Of a stretch of DNA of 64,000 nucleotides, positions 1 to 13,444 are shown in pieces. The position numbers and the translations under genes are program-made. This DNA comes from Tanytarsus gracilentus (taxonomy: Eukaryota; Arthropoda; Insecta; Diptera; Chironomidae). The DNA lies in contig JAXRKN010000044.1 in the NCBI GenBank assembly GCA_038502055.1, positions 4,374,001 through 4,438,000 of the forward strand. The letters are read 5' to 3'. The notes under the pieces are model-generated. The model had not been told where the DNA came from. It saw only the letters and a list, made by a program, of their open reading frames with translations, and did not search any database. How positions within the stretch are numbered: position 1 is the stretch's first letter; every line of letters starts with the position of its first letter.

Positions 1-2153
1 AGCTCAAAATTATCAACTGAGCATTTAAATCATTGTGATTTTCAAAAACATTCATACAACGCCACACCATTTAAATCCATCGAAACTCAAGCGATCTCAT
101 CGCAAACGAAATCACTCGAATTCTGCGAGCTAACCCCTGAAACTGTCAAAAAAATAGATTCACAATTGAAATTAGACGACCGCATCATGAATTTGGTAGA
201 TTCGAAAATTATCAAACTCGAAAGCAACATTTGTGGAATCACAACTGTGGCGAGTGAAATCGTTAATGAAATGGAAAAAATTGAGAGCAAATTGATGGAG
301 GATTCGATGGAAATAAGCCACGTTAGGAATTCGATTGAACAATTGAGACAGGAAATTATGGCAACAAAAACAGGAAAAAAATCTGATGAAAAAGCTTCAA
401 AAATCGACATCAACATATCATCAACAACATTAGCTGATGAGGGTATGATGAAATTTTTTATTCAAGCGTAAATTTAATTAGAATTTCAAATTACTTTAAT
501 TAGAAATTTCTTTACAATTTTATTTTGTATCGATTTCATAAAATTTAATTAGTTTTTCACATCCTGCAGAACTTTTCACATCGAGTAACCATAACACATC
601 ATCATTTACTTCCCATGTTGAGGGTTACCAATATCCAACTAACATAAATCATCAACAAAATGTAGTTTCTCAACAGGTGAATCTATCTCATTCAATAACG
701 AGCTTTCATGATGATGAAGTTTTGACGCAGACAAATCCGATTAGAGACATAAATAACAGAACAAGCTGCAACAATTCAGGTAATTTTTAAGAAATAAACT
801 TGTGAAATAGCAAACAATAGATTTATAGAACTGAAAGCATCTCAGTTATCAAATTGAATTAGAAAAATTATAAAGATAACGTGATGTAAAGTTTGCAATG
901 TCTAAGAGCTATTTCAATGCAATATCTCAACCCCAAGGTTGCCCTCTTTAATTGCCACACTTTGTAATTTATAATAAACTGCAATTTAAATTATTAAATA
1001 TTTTTGACCCACTTTTCCACTCATCTCATTAATTCAATTAATTTAAATTTTCTGATTAAAAGCTCACTCAACCAACTCACAAAAGTTTCCATTGCTACAT
1101 CAAACACAAAAGGGTATGTACATGAAAATGACAGAGTTCGAAGAAAACAATTATCCAAATATTGAGCTCACGTCCCAAATTGAATCATTACAAAATCAAT
1201 TAGTTGCGTTTAAATCAAAAATGAATTTGTTGGAAGCATCAAGATTTTCGAGGGAAGTTTATCACAAAATGCAATTTAATGAAATGGACATACAACAAAC
1301 GATGAATTCTCTTGAAAATGAGCAGTCAAAATGTCAAAGTGAAATTGAGAAAATTTACAAGGAAATTGGTTGCATCAATTCAGTTTTTAATTCTCATAAT
1401 GATGACATAGTTTCAATAAAATCTGACCTTAACATGAAACTTGAAAATACTAAAAGTGAAATATTTAATGAGCTGAAACTAATTGGTACGGAATTAAAAT
1501 GTAATCAGCAAAAGGAATTCGAAGAATTATTAAAAACTATCAACTTTAGGATGGACGAATTGAAGCGTAGGTTTGTTTCTATTGAAAATGTTATGGCAAC
1601 AAAAGCAGATCATGATGTCATGCAGCAGAAAGTTTCTATTGAATACTTTGATGCAACTAAACGTGGACTCACGAGTAGCATGTTAGAATTAATTTCGCAG
1701 TTGTCAGCTCGCGAGAATGACTGGCAGCGAAGTTTAAACGAAATGAATCAAATTATGGAGTCAAAGTTGAATAAAGATGAAATTTCGCCGCTAAAAGATT
1801 ATTTGAACAAGAAGGTTGACTGCATTCAGGATCGCTTAAAGTCATTAAATTTATTGAAGCGTGAAACGGAAGCAGCTGGAACAAAATATCGCTTGTTAAA
1901 GGGAGTGAAATGTATCTCGTGCGACAACAATGCGATGATGAAAGTTATTGATACTTCAACAATTCCATGGAAGGGATCACTCTCGAAGAGAATTCCACAA
2001 AAGCACTTTATAGCCAAGCTCAATGAGCAAATAAATATTAAAACGGACGTTAATCGAGCTCATAAGTTAACAATGCAACGGACCAAGAACGAGAAACGTG
2101 TCAAGAGCAGCATTGAGTTGACAATGCCGAGTGCAAACAAAATTGAGAAATAA
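1..2153 (+). CDS. Coiled-coil protein with QRICH2/DUF4795-like C-terminus (3' part, open at left edge)
   Basis: Three exons join in phase: 1-442 (donor GTATGA), 570-779 (acceptor CCTGCAG, donor GTAATT) and 1063-2153 (stop TAA). Together they give 580 residues with no internal stop; the start lies left of the window. Exon 1 and most of exon 3 are long heptad-type helices rich in Glu, Lys, Gln and Asn, hence coiled coil. The 70-residue middle exon is Ser/Thr/Asn-rich and probably disordered. Near the C-terminus a segment reading AAGTKYRLLKGVKCISCD matches my recollection of the end of DUF4795 in QRICH2 (coiled coil, then a Leu-Leu and Cys-x-x-Cys stretch). QRICH2 is a sperm-flagellum protein, so a role in the flagellar axoneme or fibrous structures is inferred. 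Another long coiled-coil protein is possible. An AATAAA overlaps the stop codon. Confidence 0.6.
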
Positions 2154-2154
2154 A
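2149..2154 (+). promoter_or_regulatory. Poly(A) signal overlapping the stop codon
   Basis: The hexamer AATAAA contains the TAA stop (2151-2153) of the coiled-coil gene. If it is used, the 3' UTR would be only a few tens of bases long. Further A-rich candidates follow within 30 bp. Confidence 0.4.
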
Positions 2155-2648
2155 ACTATTTATTTTCTTTAAATTACAAAGAGTTTCTCTCGAGATGAGA
2201 AATGAGTGAGGTGGGTTGTAAATTAGATTCGAGTTTTAAGGAGCACGTGACATTCGAGTTTGTTCGATTCAAGTAAATTACGATAATTGAGTAAACAATG
2301 CAAAATATTTCGTGATTTGAATTTAATTTTTAATTAGTCAAAAAATATGTACTGTGTCGTTAATTATTTGCTTTCAAAATGTATATTAGGTTTCTGATTT
2401 TGTAAGCTTTAAAAACAACAATTTCAAAAGTTGAAGAAATTAACGTGAAAATGCTTTTATCTCTATTTATTCCGTCATTTAGAAAATAACAAGAAGTTGA
2501 AAAGGTTAATTAAAAATTTTAAAACTCGCAACAAATGAATTTAAATGCAGTTTACTGAGCGGAAAAGAACTGTTTTATTCAAAACCAAAACTCCATTAAA
2601 ATTTTGATTTTCTCTTGTGCACAATTGTGGAAAAAAACGTAAACTCAC
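2154..2648. other. Non-coding AT-rich gap
   Basis: The gap lies between the coiled-coil gene (+) and the last visible exon of the receptor kinase gene (-). On the - strand it directly follows a kinase splice donor (GTGAGT), so it should be the start of an intron. I looked on the - strand for the next kinase segments (the catalytic HRD loop and DFG) and found none here. Confidence 0.5.
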
Positions 2649-4815
2649 TTTTTAGTTTTTTTATTGCAACAATTCGAGTTGAGAATCTTCCGGGTATGTC
2701 GCCAATGCGAGCCACATAAACTCTTCCAAAAGCTCCTTTACCAATTTCCTTTCCAATCTCCTTAATTGCAGATGGTGGAATGTCTATATTGTCCTCATGC
2801 TGTTTCGTTCAAGAGAAAAGATAAAATGATTTATCGCAAAATATTTGATCAAATTATTCAAACGTACTTTTGAATCTCTCATAAGATAAAGTGGATTTTC
2901 CCTCATCGGTATCATTTGAGAGCCATCTGATCTGTGTCAAGGAGTAAAATGTAAGAAAGAGAATGTGATAAACGTCCTTTTTCCCTCATTTTCACATAAC
3001 TAACCCATTTTGTGGATTATTGTAGATATTATGCCAATACCTCAGAATGTGTTTCTTTTTCTTCGACCATACGTACCCGTAGAGCATTAACATGATTACA
3101 GAGAAAATAACGAGAATGGCCAATGTAGTGATCAAAATGAATTGAACTGTCAGCTGTAAGACATAAAAAATCAATCAATCAGGAAATTCAACTGAGTTTT
3201 GTTATATGCAAAACATTTTATAAAAATAGAGATGGCCATCGATGGTAATAAAAAAAGTATATTAGTTAAAACTTTTTTTTTGTGTGAATTTTTTGAATTA
3301 AAAAGTTCAACTTACATTGTCATTTTTGACTGTATCTTCTGGAACACTCATTGTCTTCTCGATATGAATTGTTGCGTTCACAACTTCACCGAAACTGGAA
3401 AATAAATTAATTAAAAGTTGAGTCAGTGTTTTAAGAACTTTTGTTTAAAAAAATGAGACGATTTAGTTGTGCTTGAAAATTTCCAAAAAAACTTTTTTTG
3501 AAAGAAAACTCGCTAGTTTATAAAAGTTAAAGATTTTAAAAAGTTTTCCAATTAGAAATGACAGAAATTTCTTACCAACTTCTATTATCGACGACATTCA
3601 TTCGAATGTAAAGACATTCGCCCTTTAAAGATTTATTAAATGTCTTTGTATAATCGCCCTTTAATCGCTCTAAAAGTTGCTCGGATATTGCTGTATGTCT
3701 CTCTCCTACCCAATGAATATCACATTCTTTAAGCTCATCAATGCTGTTGGTGAAGAAGTACTATCATTAGTTAGTTTTATACATTACGAAATCTTCAATT
3801 TATTTAATACAATCACGTGGTCAATTTACCTAATGATGAGATGATCTAAATAAGTGCCATTCGGTAATGATTTTCTGTGTTCCGAATCAATTTCCCAATC
3901 TATGTGTAACTGTCCATTATTAATTTTGGGTGTGAACTTTGGAGTTGGCAATTTTTTGAAATGACGACATGAACAAAGAGTATTAATGCAGTCTGTAAAC
4001 GTGGACAATTGGATCATAAATTTTTCTAAATGTTTAAAAGTTTGAACTTTTACCTTCGACATGATAGATAACGCTACTTTTTATTTGGGTATTAAAGGGA
4101 GACACTGTTATATTGTATGTGCAGTCATTTTGAAATTCACACGGCTCTTTATCTGTTTTGTGCTCCGCATGAGAAGGAATTATGGATGTCAAACTTGACT
4201 AAAGTGAGAAAAAAATTTCATTACTGAAAATTTTAAGCTGGTAACTCTACAAGTTAATAAAACAGAAATATTATTTTACAAATTAAGTTTAATTTTTGAA
4301 TAATTTAAATTGTTAAAAACTAAAAATATAATTTTGGTCCTTAATGTTTTTCAATTCAAATAAAACTAGGCAAGTGTCAAAATCTCTTTAGGATGCAAGT
4401 TAATTAAAATACCTTTTCATTGTATTTGGAGCAGCCTCTCAATTCTTGACAATATTCATCACTGCCATTTTTGACGGTCGCAATTTCGATGGCATAAAAA
4501 ATATTTGTTGGCTTCAGCAAAGTAACATTGAATTGAATAATTTTTGAGTCAGGTTTTGCCAGAAAGGCTTTTACAAAAATATCTGTGTTGGATATCAAAG
4601 AATTTTTTTTCGAAAAAATATTTAATTAAAATCTTATTTTCACTAACCATTCGAAGAATTTTGATCCTAGTTTTTATAAAAAAAATTGATATAGTTTAAG
4701 TACGATATAAATTCAATTATTTTCTTACATTGTTAAAAGTTTCAATGTTTGCAGCCACATTTAAGAGTATTGATGTCATCAACAAAAACTGTATGACTAG
4801 AAATTTGTTGCTCAT
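2649..4815 (-). CDS. Receptor tyrosine kinase, N-terminal 398 residues (kinase domain runs off left)
   Basis: Ten exons on the - strand join in phase: 4729-4815, 4648-4666 (a 19-nt microexon), 4413-4582, 4054-4198, 3830-3992, 3576-3743, 3316-3394, 3005-3153, 2868-2931 and 2649-2799. Residues 1-22 are a signal peptide. Residues 23-277 form a Cys- and N-glycosylation-site-rich ectodomain with fibronectin-III-like strands (a Pro-rich lead, then LHIDWEI). Residues 279-301 are one membrane helix followed by a KKKK stop-transfer signal. The cytoplasmic part reaches a glycine loop, IGKGAFGRV (367-375), and the strand-beta3 motif VAIK with ATP lysine K395. The catalytic loop and activation segment are not in the window after the last donor. 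The layout fits a small RTK of the Torso type, but I cannot fix the subfamily. It should signal from the plasma membrane, probably to Ras/MAPK. Confidence 0.82.
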
Positions 4816-6601
4816 GATTTCAATATCGGCTTGTTATTTGCACTCAAAAATGTTATAAAATGGTGCCAACTGCATTGTTCAACTGAGTGTTGAGTCTGCT
4901 GAAAAGAATTAAAATTTAACTATTTTTTACACTTTGTATTTGGATATGATGCTTTGCATCTTACGTAAGAGCTCTCATGAAATATTCATGCCCTTATTTT
5001 ATTTTATTGTCGTCATTCTATTTGACATTTTTTTCAACAAAACACTTAACATCCTTGACACAAAATCACAAAAAGACTCTCTAAATGGATGAAATAATCA
5101 TGTTGGATGTTCGCATCCATCACAACCCACTCATATGTTTAGAGAGCTTTGATGATTAAAGAATTTTTGTGCATGAATAATTTGCGACTTAATTCAGAGT
5201 CTTTTACGTTTTTTGACGGTAAATTTTTTTTGTCAAAAAAATAATTTTCATATATTTTTTGAATTAAAAATTTTCTGTCACTTTTTTTTGAAGCACGATA
5301 AATGTTTTTCATACAATTTCATCGCAAGTTTTGAATTCAACAAGTGTGGAAAAATTTTTATGCTAAACTTTTTTTCATGATAGGATTTCACTTAAATACT
5401 TCAGCTTCAATTCAAGCATTCGTAATACGTAGTGGCAAAAAAACATTAATAATAAAACAAAAAAGCTTTACTGAAAGCGAACGAAAAATTCAGAGAAGGG
5501 TTTTTATCATTTTTGCACGCAAAACTTTTGCATGATGAAAAAAGCACTAAAGGTTTTTTTTCTTGTCATTTCTCACCATTATCATGTATGCGAGTGTATG
5601 ATGCTGATAATAATGATGCTTTCATAAAGTGTAAATATTTGTGCGACGTTGCGAAAAATACTCGTCAATTGAAGATTACTTATAAAAGAGTATTGAGTGC
5701 GTCAAAAGCAAAAATGATAAATTTGCATGAGGGAAATTGTTAAAATATTCGATAAGATTTAAAGCGAATTTTCTTCATGTTGCTCATTTCCAGGGAAAAA
5801 TTTTCGGCTACCAATGGAAATTTCTTTTTGAATTTTTTATTAAATTTCTGTCATTTGTCAATAAAAAGCGCAAAAAATTAAAATTGATCAATTTTGAGGT
5901 TAAAAAATTATTCCGAATCAATCAACAGAATAAGCCAAACATTAAATCATTTTTTTTCGAGTCCAATTATTTCCAAATTGCGAGTTCTGCAATATAAAAG
6001 CTTTTCGTAGGAATAAGAAGAAATATCGCGACAAACTTGTTCTTTAAGTCTTTTATTATTTTGCCGACATTCAAGTGATAAGAGAAGAATTGATAGGTTT
6101 TTGAAATTCTGGCAACTGCAGAAAAAAGCATCTATTAAACCTAATTGACTGGTAAAGGGGTAATTAAAATGTGAATAAATAAATATTAAGGTCTTGAACA
6201 GATTGAGTCAGCTTGGCATGTTAAAAGAGCTTATTAAAGTCTCCTTAATATTGAATTAATTTCTTATCGTAATCACTTATAAATTTAGCGTGAAAATGAA
6301 CACAAAACTCGCTGCGTTCTCGTAAATAAGTCGGAAACAGCTTTTCAATGGTTTCGTTCCATTTTTGATTAATTACGTTTTTAGGAAATGCCATGACGGT
6401 TAGAAGTTTTTTAATTTCGGTGGAAACACTTTTCAAAATGAGTCAGTTTTGAATTCTGGTAAATATTTTTGGCAGTTTTAATTACTAATTTTGGTATTAT
6501 GCTGTAATTTAATTTATTATCTTTTTGTGTATATTTTGAGTTAATAAAGTAACATAATCCAATTTCTTTAGTTAAAATTATAATTGAAAAAATAATGGAC
6601 A

Positions 6602-6640
6602 TCTCTCTCTCTTTATTTCTTTTTTCTCTCTCTCTCTCTT
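6602..6640. repeat. CT-rich simple repeat
   Basis: An interrupted (CT)n tract read directly from the sequence. On the opposite strand it is a (GA)n tract, a sequence type bound by GAGA-factor-like proteins in flies; any role here is unknown. Confidence 0.7.
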
Positions 6641-8879
6641 TCACTCACATGAATTGGCGCCGACAAATAAAAGCAACAGCATTAATAATTGAAATGTTAT
6701 CGCGGTGTTATCGAGTTTGATAAGATAGAAGAGAAAAAAGAAGTGTGTAAAAATTATTTTTTGAGACATTCTTTTGGTGTTTTGTTTAGGTTTTTCTATG
6801 GAAAATAATTAAGGTTTTTCCAGACTTACGAAATAAATTTCAATTTTCGAATTATTTTCTTGTGAAAATATGCATTTGACAGCCAAACACACTGGATTTC
6901 CCACTTATAACTAAGCTGTCAGCGAATCAGTTTTCCTCGTACGAATTCAATGTTCGTTGCACTTTAATTAATCCTTAAAGTCACTTTTTAGATAAAAAAA
7001 TGTTTTTATCTTGAACACAATAATTAATTCATTTTCATTTTATACTAAAATGGTGAAAATTTATTTCACACCACAAAAACTCTTTGCCATCCTTAAAAAT
7101 AAAGAATTAAATTTTTCTCTTCATTCACTAATCACATTTACGTACACCAACAATTAAATAGTCAAATTGTTCGCCATAAAATGCTTTTTCACTTAGAGGT
7201 GTTTAATTTTGTACCCGAACCACTGGTGGTGATAAAAAAATTCTATTTATGACACCAAATTTTTATGTCTGCTTCGTTATCAGTTTGTCGCTCAACTGAA
7301 AATGTACAATGCGAAACAGGTAACGAGGGAGAGAAAAGTTCGGTTATGTTTACGTGATATCTAGTGATATCTGAACGTGTACAAATGAAACTGTAGAAGT
7401 GAGAAAAAAGTTTTGTGTAAAAGTCGAAGTAACAAAATTTTTAATGATAAGAGAAAAAAAAATTGCGAGTTGGTTAATTAAAGTAATTGAAACACAGCCG
7501 AAAATAAATAAAATTTAGCGTCTTCATGAAGATTAGATTTAGAAAAATAAATTTTTCCTTTCCGCTAAAACTTAAATTTTCTCACTCGGAATTTTCCGCA
7601 AATATTTTAACAATAGGTTGCTGGAAAGAGTGTGACCTTCAGACCATATTAAATCGAGCATCATTTCTATATTCCGGAGCAATTTCACGAGAACTCAAAT
7701 GTAATTTTATCTCGCATTATGACCGTCATCAAGCTGTGATTGCTAATTTGATCAAGCTTAATTAAGCATCTCGCAGGATTTTGGGCGATTGAGCTCGTTA
7801 ATGAGCTTTTGATAATTTATTTAGGTTCTTAAGCCCTATTAAATGTCATTTGTGAGTGATACTTATGAAAAAAAAATCAAGATCAATGTTGATTCTAGTT
7901 TGAATTGACTTGTTATCAGTTCTAAGTAAAAAAGATTTTTTCTGAGAAGGTAAATTAAATTAGAATTTATTTTACGGTTGAATGCTTTAATAAATAATTT
8001 TAAACCAAGCTGGGAAATCAATTTTTTAAAAAGTTTAGGTCATAAAGAAATTTAAAAGCATTTAAAGGTGCGGTTGATGTATCAGATTACTTAATTTAAA
8101 ACCGAGTAAAGAAGACCAATTCGCAAATTAGAAGGTGAGACCGGATCTCATGGAGACATTTTGACATATTTAAAAATAATGAAAGGAACTTCCAAAAAAA
8201 TTTTTCTTACCCTCAAAAATTATTTAGGTCTTTTTCGCTCTTATTTGTATTGATAAAAAGCAGCATGATAAATTTTCATGCGTTAATGATTTCAACAGTG
8301 ATCAATTACGTCTCATTGACCTTAATTCCACAACAATCAATTAAATCCATTTTGGCACGCGTACACTCCAAAAAAATTGTTTTTGATGAAGTTCGATTTA
8401 AATGCTTTCGGTAAATAATTATTTTTCATAATCCAATAATTTATCGTGACCACACAATTTTCCCTCAAGCTCAATTTCCGTTTCATTCATCACATTTTTA
8501 TTTATGTGAATAAAAATTTCACAGTTGATTGAATTTTTTTAACACAATTCTTTGATTTAATTTTCTGTCAACGACATTTGACATTAAGATAAAAGTTATT
8601 TAAATATTTACAAATTGTAATTTTTTTGACGTTCATCATGGAAAAATATTTTTGTAAGATTTATTTTAAAAATTATTTTCACTCTTTTAAACTTTTCGAC
8701 CGTTTTGTTTGAATTTCGTTCAATGACTGATTTTGATTTTCCGGCTTGCAATATTTGAAACTATCTGAAGAACCTTTTGCGCATGTCATATTGGAATAAC
8801 TTCGGGTTTTGAATAACATTTGCCGGCGAGACACTTTAAAAATATCCTTGAACTTGAAATTGTAATGGAATTTTATTAA

Positions 8880-9095
8880 TAACTGCTTCAAAAATTCATA
8901 AATTAAGTAATTAAAGTGCTTGATGTTTGACAAAAGAGAAAATTATGAGTGTAATATAAAAATCCTTCGTTATTAAACAAAGACAAGTTCAACGTACTTT
9001 AAATGCTTCCGACAACTTTCACTTTCAAAAATTCATCGTTCCTTCCTGGAAATGAGAGCGACGAGATCAAGCACGTGCTTTCTTCTCTCTCTTAT
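8880..9095 (+). repeat. Diverged duplicate block A, copy 1
   Basis: This block aligns collinearly with 12165-12365. Both contain TTCAAAAATTCAT, then a GTGCTTGAT(G/A)TTTGACAAAA core, then TTCATCGTTCCTTCCT and a CTCTCTTTT-type end. Identity is about 75% by eye with small indels. The offset of about 3.27 kb is close to that of block B, which suggests one old duplication of roughly 3.25 kb. Confidence 0.6.
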
Positions 9096-10460
9096 ATTTT
9101 CGCATAGCTTTCAATTAATCAATTTCTTTTTGAGACAAGGACAAATTTTCATTCATGAAACTTTTTACAATTATAAATTGCTTAAAAATGAAAATTCATA
9201 AATAATGCAAAAGCTTTATTATCGTTTTCACAGATGTCACGAAAAGACGTGAGAAAAATGTTTTCGAAGTGAATTAAAATGACATTTTCAAGACATGACA
9301 ACAACCTTTCAGCAAAAAGTTGCTTTACTTTTTTACCATAAATTTTCAGTTGAACTTTAAATTTTATGGCTTCTTGTTCTCATACATATGTGAACACATA
9401 AAGTATCTTGGCATCAAATTAAAATGATTTTAATACATTAAAAGGGGTTTAAATTAAAAAAGTCTTAAAATCAAGCGACCGTAAAAGCTTTTTTGCCTCT
9501 TCGAAATTAAATTGAAACTCTTCTTTGAGTTGCAGCTTTTTTCTGCGCGTTATTTAGATTTTCAGCAACTCTCTAAAATTTGATTTAACTTTTAAAATTT
9601 TCTGTCTACAAATTTAGTTGAATGAAATCATTTTAAAGGAGCTTTTATTTCGAATGCGCAGCAAAAAAAAACATTTTTAGGATTGCTGAATTTTTTTCAT
9701 AAATTTTTTATTATTTTTGTCCCACATGACCTTAACCTAAGGCTTTAAAGAAAACACAAAATTTTCCCTAGATAATGTCAAACGCCTCTTCAAAATGGTT
9801 TTTATTAAAATTTATAAAAATTCAATTATTTTTTAAAAATATTTTTTAATGTTTGCTTCACATTGAAAATGTTTTATTGGGGGTTGAATTTTCAGTCAAT
9901 AATTTTCATTTCCTTTGTTGTAGCTTATTAAATTTTTCTGCTTAATCTTGCTTGTTTCCGCAAAAAAACAAATTTTTGAGCTTCCATCACATCCGCTTGA
10001 GAATAAATTCCTCATTTTTATCTTCACTTCATGGTGAGAGCTTGAAAAGACATTTTTTTGAATCCATTTTCAATTTTTATTTCAACAATGGAAATGCGGA
10101 ATTCAGATTGAAGAAATGAAATATTGACAGTACATCTGGTGAGAAAAAAAATAATTTTGTTTGCGCATGAAAGCTTTCACTTGTTAAAAAGTTCATAAAA
10201 GGTTTTAAAAGTAAAAATAGACAGAGAATCTTTTTTACAGACCGTGACAGGAGAAATGAAAAATTCTGTGACCTGTCAGTAACTGTCGGAAGTCTTGATT
10301 CCTTTTACTTTTGCTGACGTTAACAGAAAAATTTGTATTTAAAAACATAGAAATAAATTAATTTAGTTCTTCAGAGTTTTTGTTTCTTTTAATTAATTAA
10401 TTCTTTAAGCTATAAAGCAATAAAAATTAACCAAGGAAAAATTATTCTTTCTCATTAAAC

Positions 10461-10736
10461 TTTTCAACAGCCTTTCCTCATTTCTATATTTGGCATCATG
10501 TGAGCTTATGAGGAATACCTTGGGGGTTTTCAAGTCTTGATAGATGAAGAGAATGAAAGAAAAGTTAAAGTTCAAGCCAGAGTTGGCATCTGATAATTTT
10601 TGAGCACTTGCAGAGTTTTTTCTTAATTGGTTTTTCGTAATTTAAACGAAGTGTGAAAGTGAGAAAATTTAATTTAAGATCAAAAGATGTTTTTTAAATC
10701 AAATTAAATGTGGTTGAGTGTGTTTCAGATGTGAAA
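10461..10736 (+). repeat. Block B, copy 1 of 3 (about 280 bp)
   Basis: The block begins TTTTCAACAGCCTTTCCTCA and ends GTTTCAGATGTGAAA. Compared with 13700-13980 I count seven substitutions, one 13-bp deletion near the start and one 6-bp insertion, so about 97% identity in aligned bases. Flanking sequence is only loosely similar. No terminal inverted repeats, target-site duplication or ORF are visible. Confidence 0.75.
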
Positions 10737-12164
10737 CCTCACACAACCATTAATTTATGTGATACCTCTTTGATGTATTACTTCAAAAGAAACTTATTTA
10801 TGTTCGTGCGTGTGTGTGAAACGAAATTGTAGAGTAAAAACGCTGTCTGTAGCATAATCCCAAAATTTGATTTGTGATACTCTCAAAAATTTATAGCATT
10901 TCTCACGTGGGATGAAAGGCTCTTTTTTTAAGTAGAATAACATAATCGCAGATGAATTTTTGAACAATTTCAATAACATGTTGTGAAATTTTTATGAAGT
11001 GCTCAAAAGCACAAGTGGATAAAGAATTTCGAAGTGGCGGGAAACTCACAAAATCCAATATTCCGCATTTAACCACCCACAGAAATTTGCGAGTTTTCCA
11101 CTTTTGTAAATTTTTGAGGGCATTTAACATTTTCAAAGTCGGAAAAATGAGAAAATTTAATTTAATTTTCCCAAAGAGTTAACCAAAAAACCGTTTCAAC
11201 ATATATTTAACTTAATTGTTGTTTAAATGAGAAACTTTAGTAAAAATGTGTCAGAAGAGAAATACAGCATTTGTTGGAAGTTAAAGTTACTTTAACTCAT
11301 CCTGTGGAAACTCAGCCTGAAGACTTTTTTCAAAAACGCGAAAAAAAGGTTTAAAATGTATTTTTAATAAAAAAATTTCTCCACAATTTCCGTGAAAAGG
11401 ATCTATTTCACCCTGAAAAAACATTGACCAATACAAAACATCTGCTGACTCAATAGAACGCTTCAAACATTAACCGCATTAGATAGAAAGAAGATGAGAT
11501 TTATATCAAGCTCATTTTCGACATCGTTTGGATAAAATTATGGGAGTGCCGATTACATTCACATAACATGAAAAATATTAAAGTTAATATTTCATGATTT
11601 CAAGGTAATTAATCTCTCACCCAAGTTTTTTTGAATGTATTAATTTTTTTGTTACTAAAATATGAAAGTAATATACTAATGAGTCCTTGGACAATGTTAA
11701 TGAGTTTTAGATGAGCTTGTTTATTTTTTTTGCCTATTTTGAGAATTTAACAATTTTGTAATTCTCTCAAGACTAAAATATTCAAACAGATCTTAAAGCT
11801 CTTCATTAAAATGATCTAGATAAAATTTATTATCTCATATTTTAGATTCTTATTTTTTATCTTGGTATTAAGCGTGTAGACGAGTACGAGAAAAAATGTG
11901 GCATTCATCAGACATCATTAGGATTGATGGTTTGAAAGGATCTTAAGTATGACATGGAGTACTCCAATAAAAGTCCTCAGATATATTAGTTACTCACTTA
12001 GAGGATGTTGACATCAAGAGATTTGTAAAAGTGAAGTTGCTGCATTGAATGAACTCTCGAAAAAAATTCAATTTTACGAGTTTGTCGTCGTTGAATTTTT
12101 TTTAAAAAATTCCTTGCATGCTTTATTCTTATAAAGCTAAAAGTATCTTGACTTATATTAATAT

Positions 12165-12365
12165 CCGTTTCAAAAATTCATCAATCAATTATTTTAAGTG
12201 CTTGATATTTGACAAAAAAGGAAATTATAACTTTAATAAAAAAATATGCTTTATTATACAGAGACAAGTTTAACGTGCTTAAAGTGCTTTCGACAATTTT
12301 CAATAATTCATCGTTCCTTCCTAGAAGTGAAAAAGAAGCACATGTTTTCTCTCTTTTGATTTTGC
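12165..12365 (+). repeat. Diverged duplicate block A, copy 2
   Basis: Partner of 8880-9095: the same ordered words, including GTGCTTGATATTTGACAAAA and TTCATCGTTCCTTCCT. It overlaps a short ORF at 12209-12484 that has no counterpart in copy 1, so the homology is not at protein level. Confidence 0.6.
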
Positions 12366-13444
12366 GTAAAATTTTAATGAATCAACTCACGTTTTACCTC
12401 CACGGACAAAAGTTTATTCCATGTTGCTTCCACATAAATCAATTTAGTATTTTTACATTAACAATCGCTTCATGTCGGAAGTAATCTCCCGTGCTTATTT
12501 GATAACTTTCTCATGAACAAGAAATTTCTTCGTTTTTTTGATCAAACACCAAACTCAATTAGAACCATTAGAACATTTAATTTAATATGTGTCTGCGGAT
12601 TTTTTGCATAAAAGCTGTGTAAAAAAGTTCTTTTTTAAATCTCGAGTTCTTCACCAGTGAAAAATTTCATCAAATTTTTTAATTTGGCTTTCAAGATTTC
12701 CATAAAAAATTTCATCTTAAAAGTTGAATCAAAATATTCTTTTTACCGACAAGCTTATTTTAACTTTTTTCACAGCAATAAATTTACTGTGTTAAAAGGT
12801 TTTAAAACGACATCGTTAGTCATTCTATTATTCAGGATCCAAAAATTAATTGTGGGAGTTAAGAAAATCACCCAAGAAATTTTTGTTGTGTTTTAGGTGA
12901 AATTAATTAGTTAACGGTTGTCACTTTAACAAATCTTTTGACTCTTACGTCAAACAACATTTATTCACAAGTTGTTTAATTAGCTTTTTCGTTATCGTTT
13001 ATAATTCAGCTCAGTTGTGAAGATTTTAATCCCTTCATAGTAATTATATACAAATTTAAATTTTCTCTTCAGAAAAATTTCATAAAAAAATAGGCTCAAA
13101 AATTAAAGAACATTAATTGCCAATTATTATTTAAACCAATTGCTCTTGAAGAAGAAAATTTCTTGCAATTTTCTGTCAAATTTTCTTCATAATAAATTAA
13201 AAATTTTATGCGTACATTTTCGTCATGCCAACGAGTTCTTTTTCACAATATTCAAGGACAGTGTTATAATAGCACAAATTTAAAAGAAAATTCTTACAAC
13301 AAATTAATTGGATGTAAACATTCCATGTAAGGTATTTGATGATTTGCTGTGCACAGCTGTGTAAAACCTTCACTTCGAATCATTGGAATTTATGACTGGA
13401 TAGGCGGAAAATTATTCAATGGGTTTTTAACTCTGACATGTCTT

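Noticed and set aside
6245..6436. 63-codon - strand ORF with fairly balanced composition
   Set aside because: No start context, splice partner or motif; a frame this long is expected by chance somewhere in 14 kb.
7526..7765. 79-codon + strand ORF with a GC-richer second half
   Set aside because: The first half is pure AT-rich translation, and I see no acceptor that would isolate the better half as an exon.
8679..8933. 84-codon - strand ORF reaching into block A
   Set aside because: The duplicated copy at 12165-12365 does not preserve the frame, so the shared sequence is not protein-coding.
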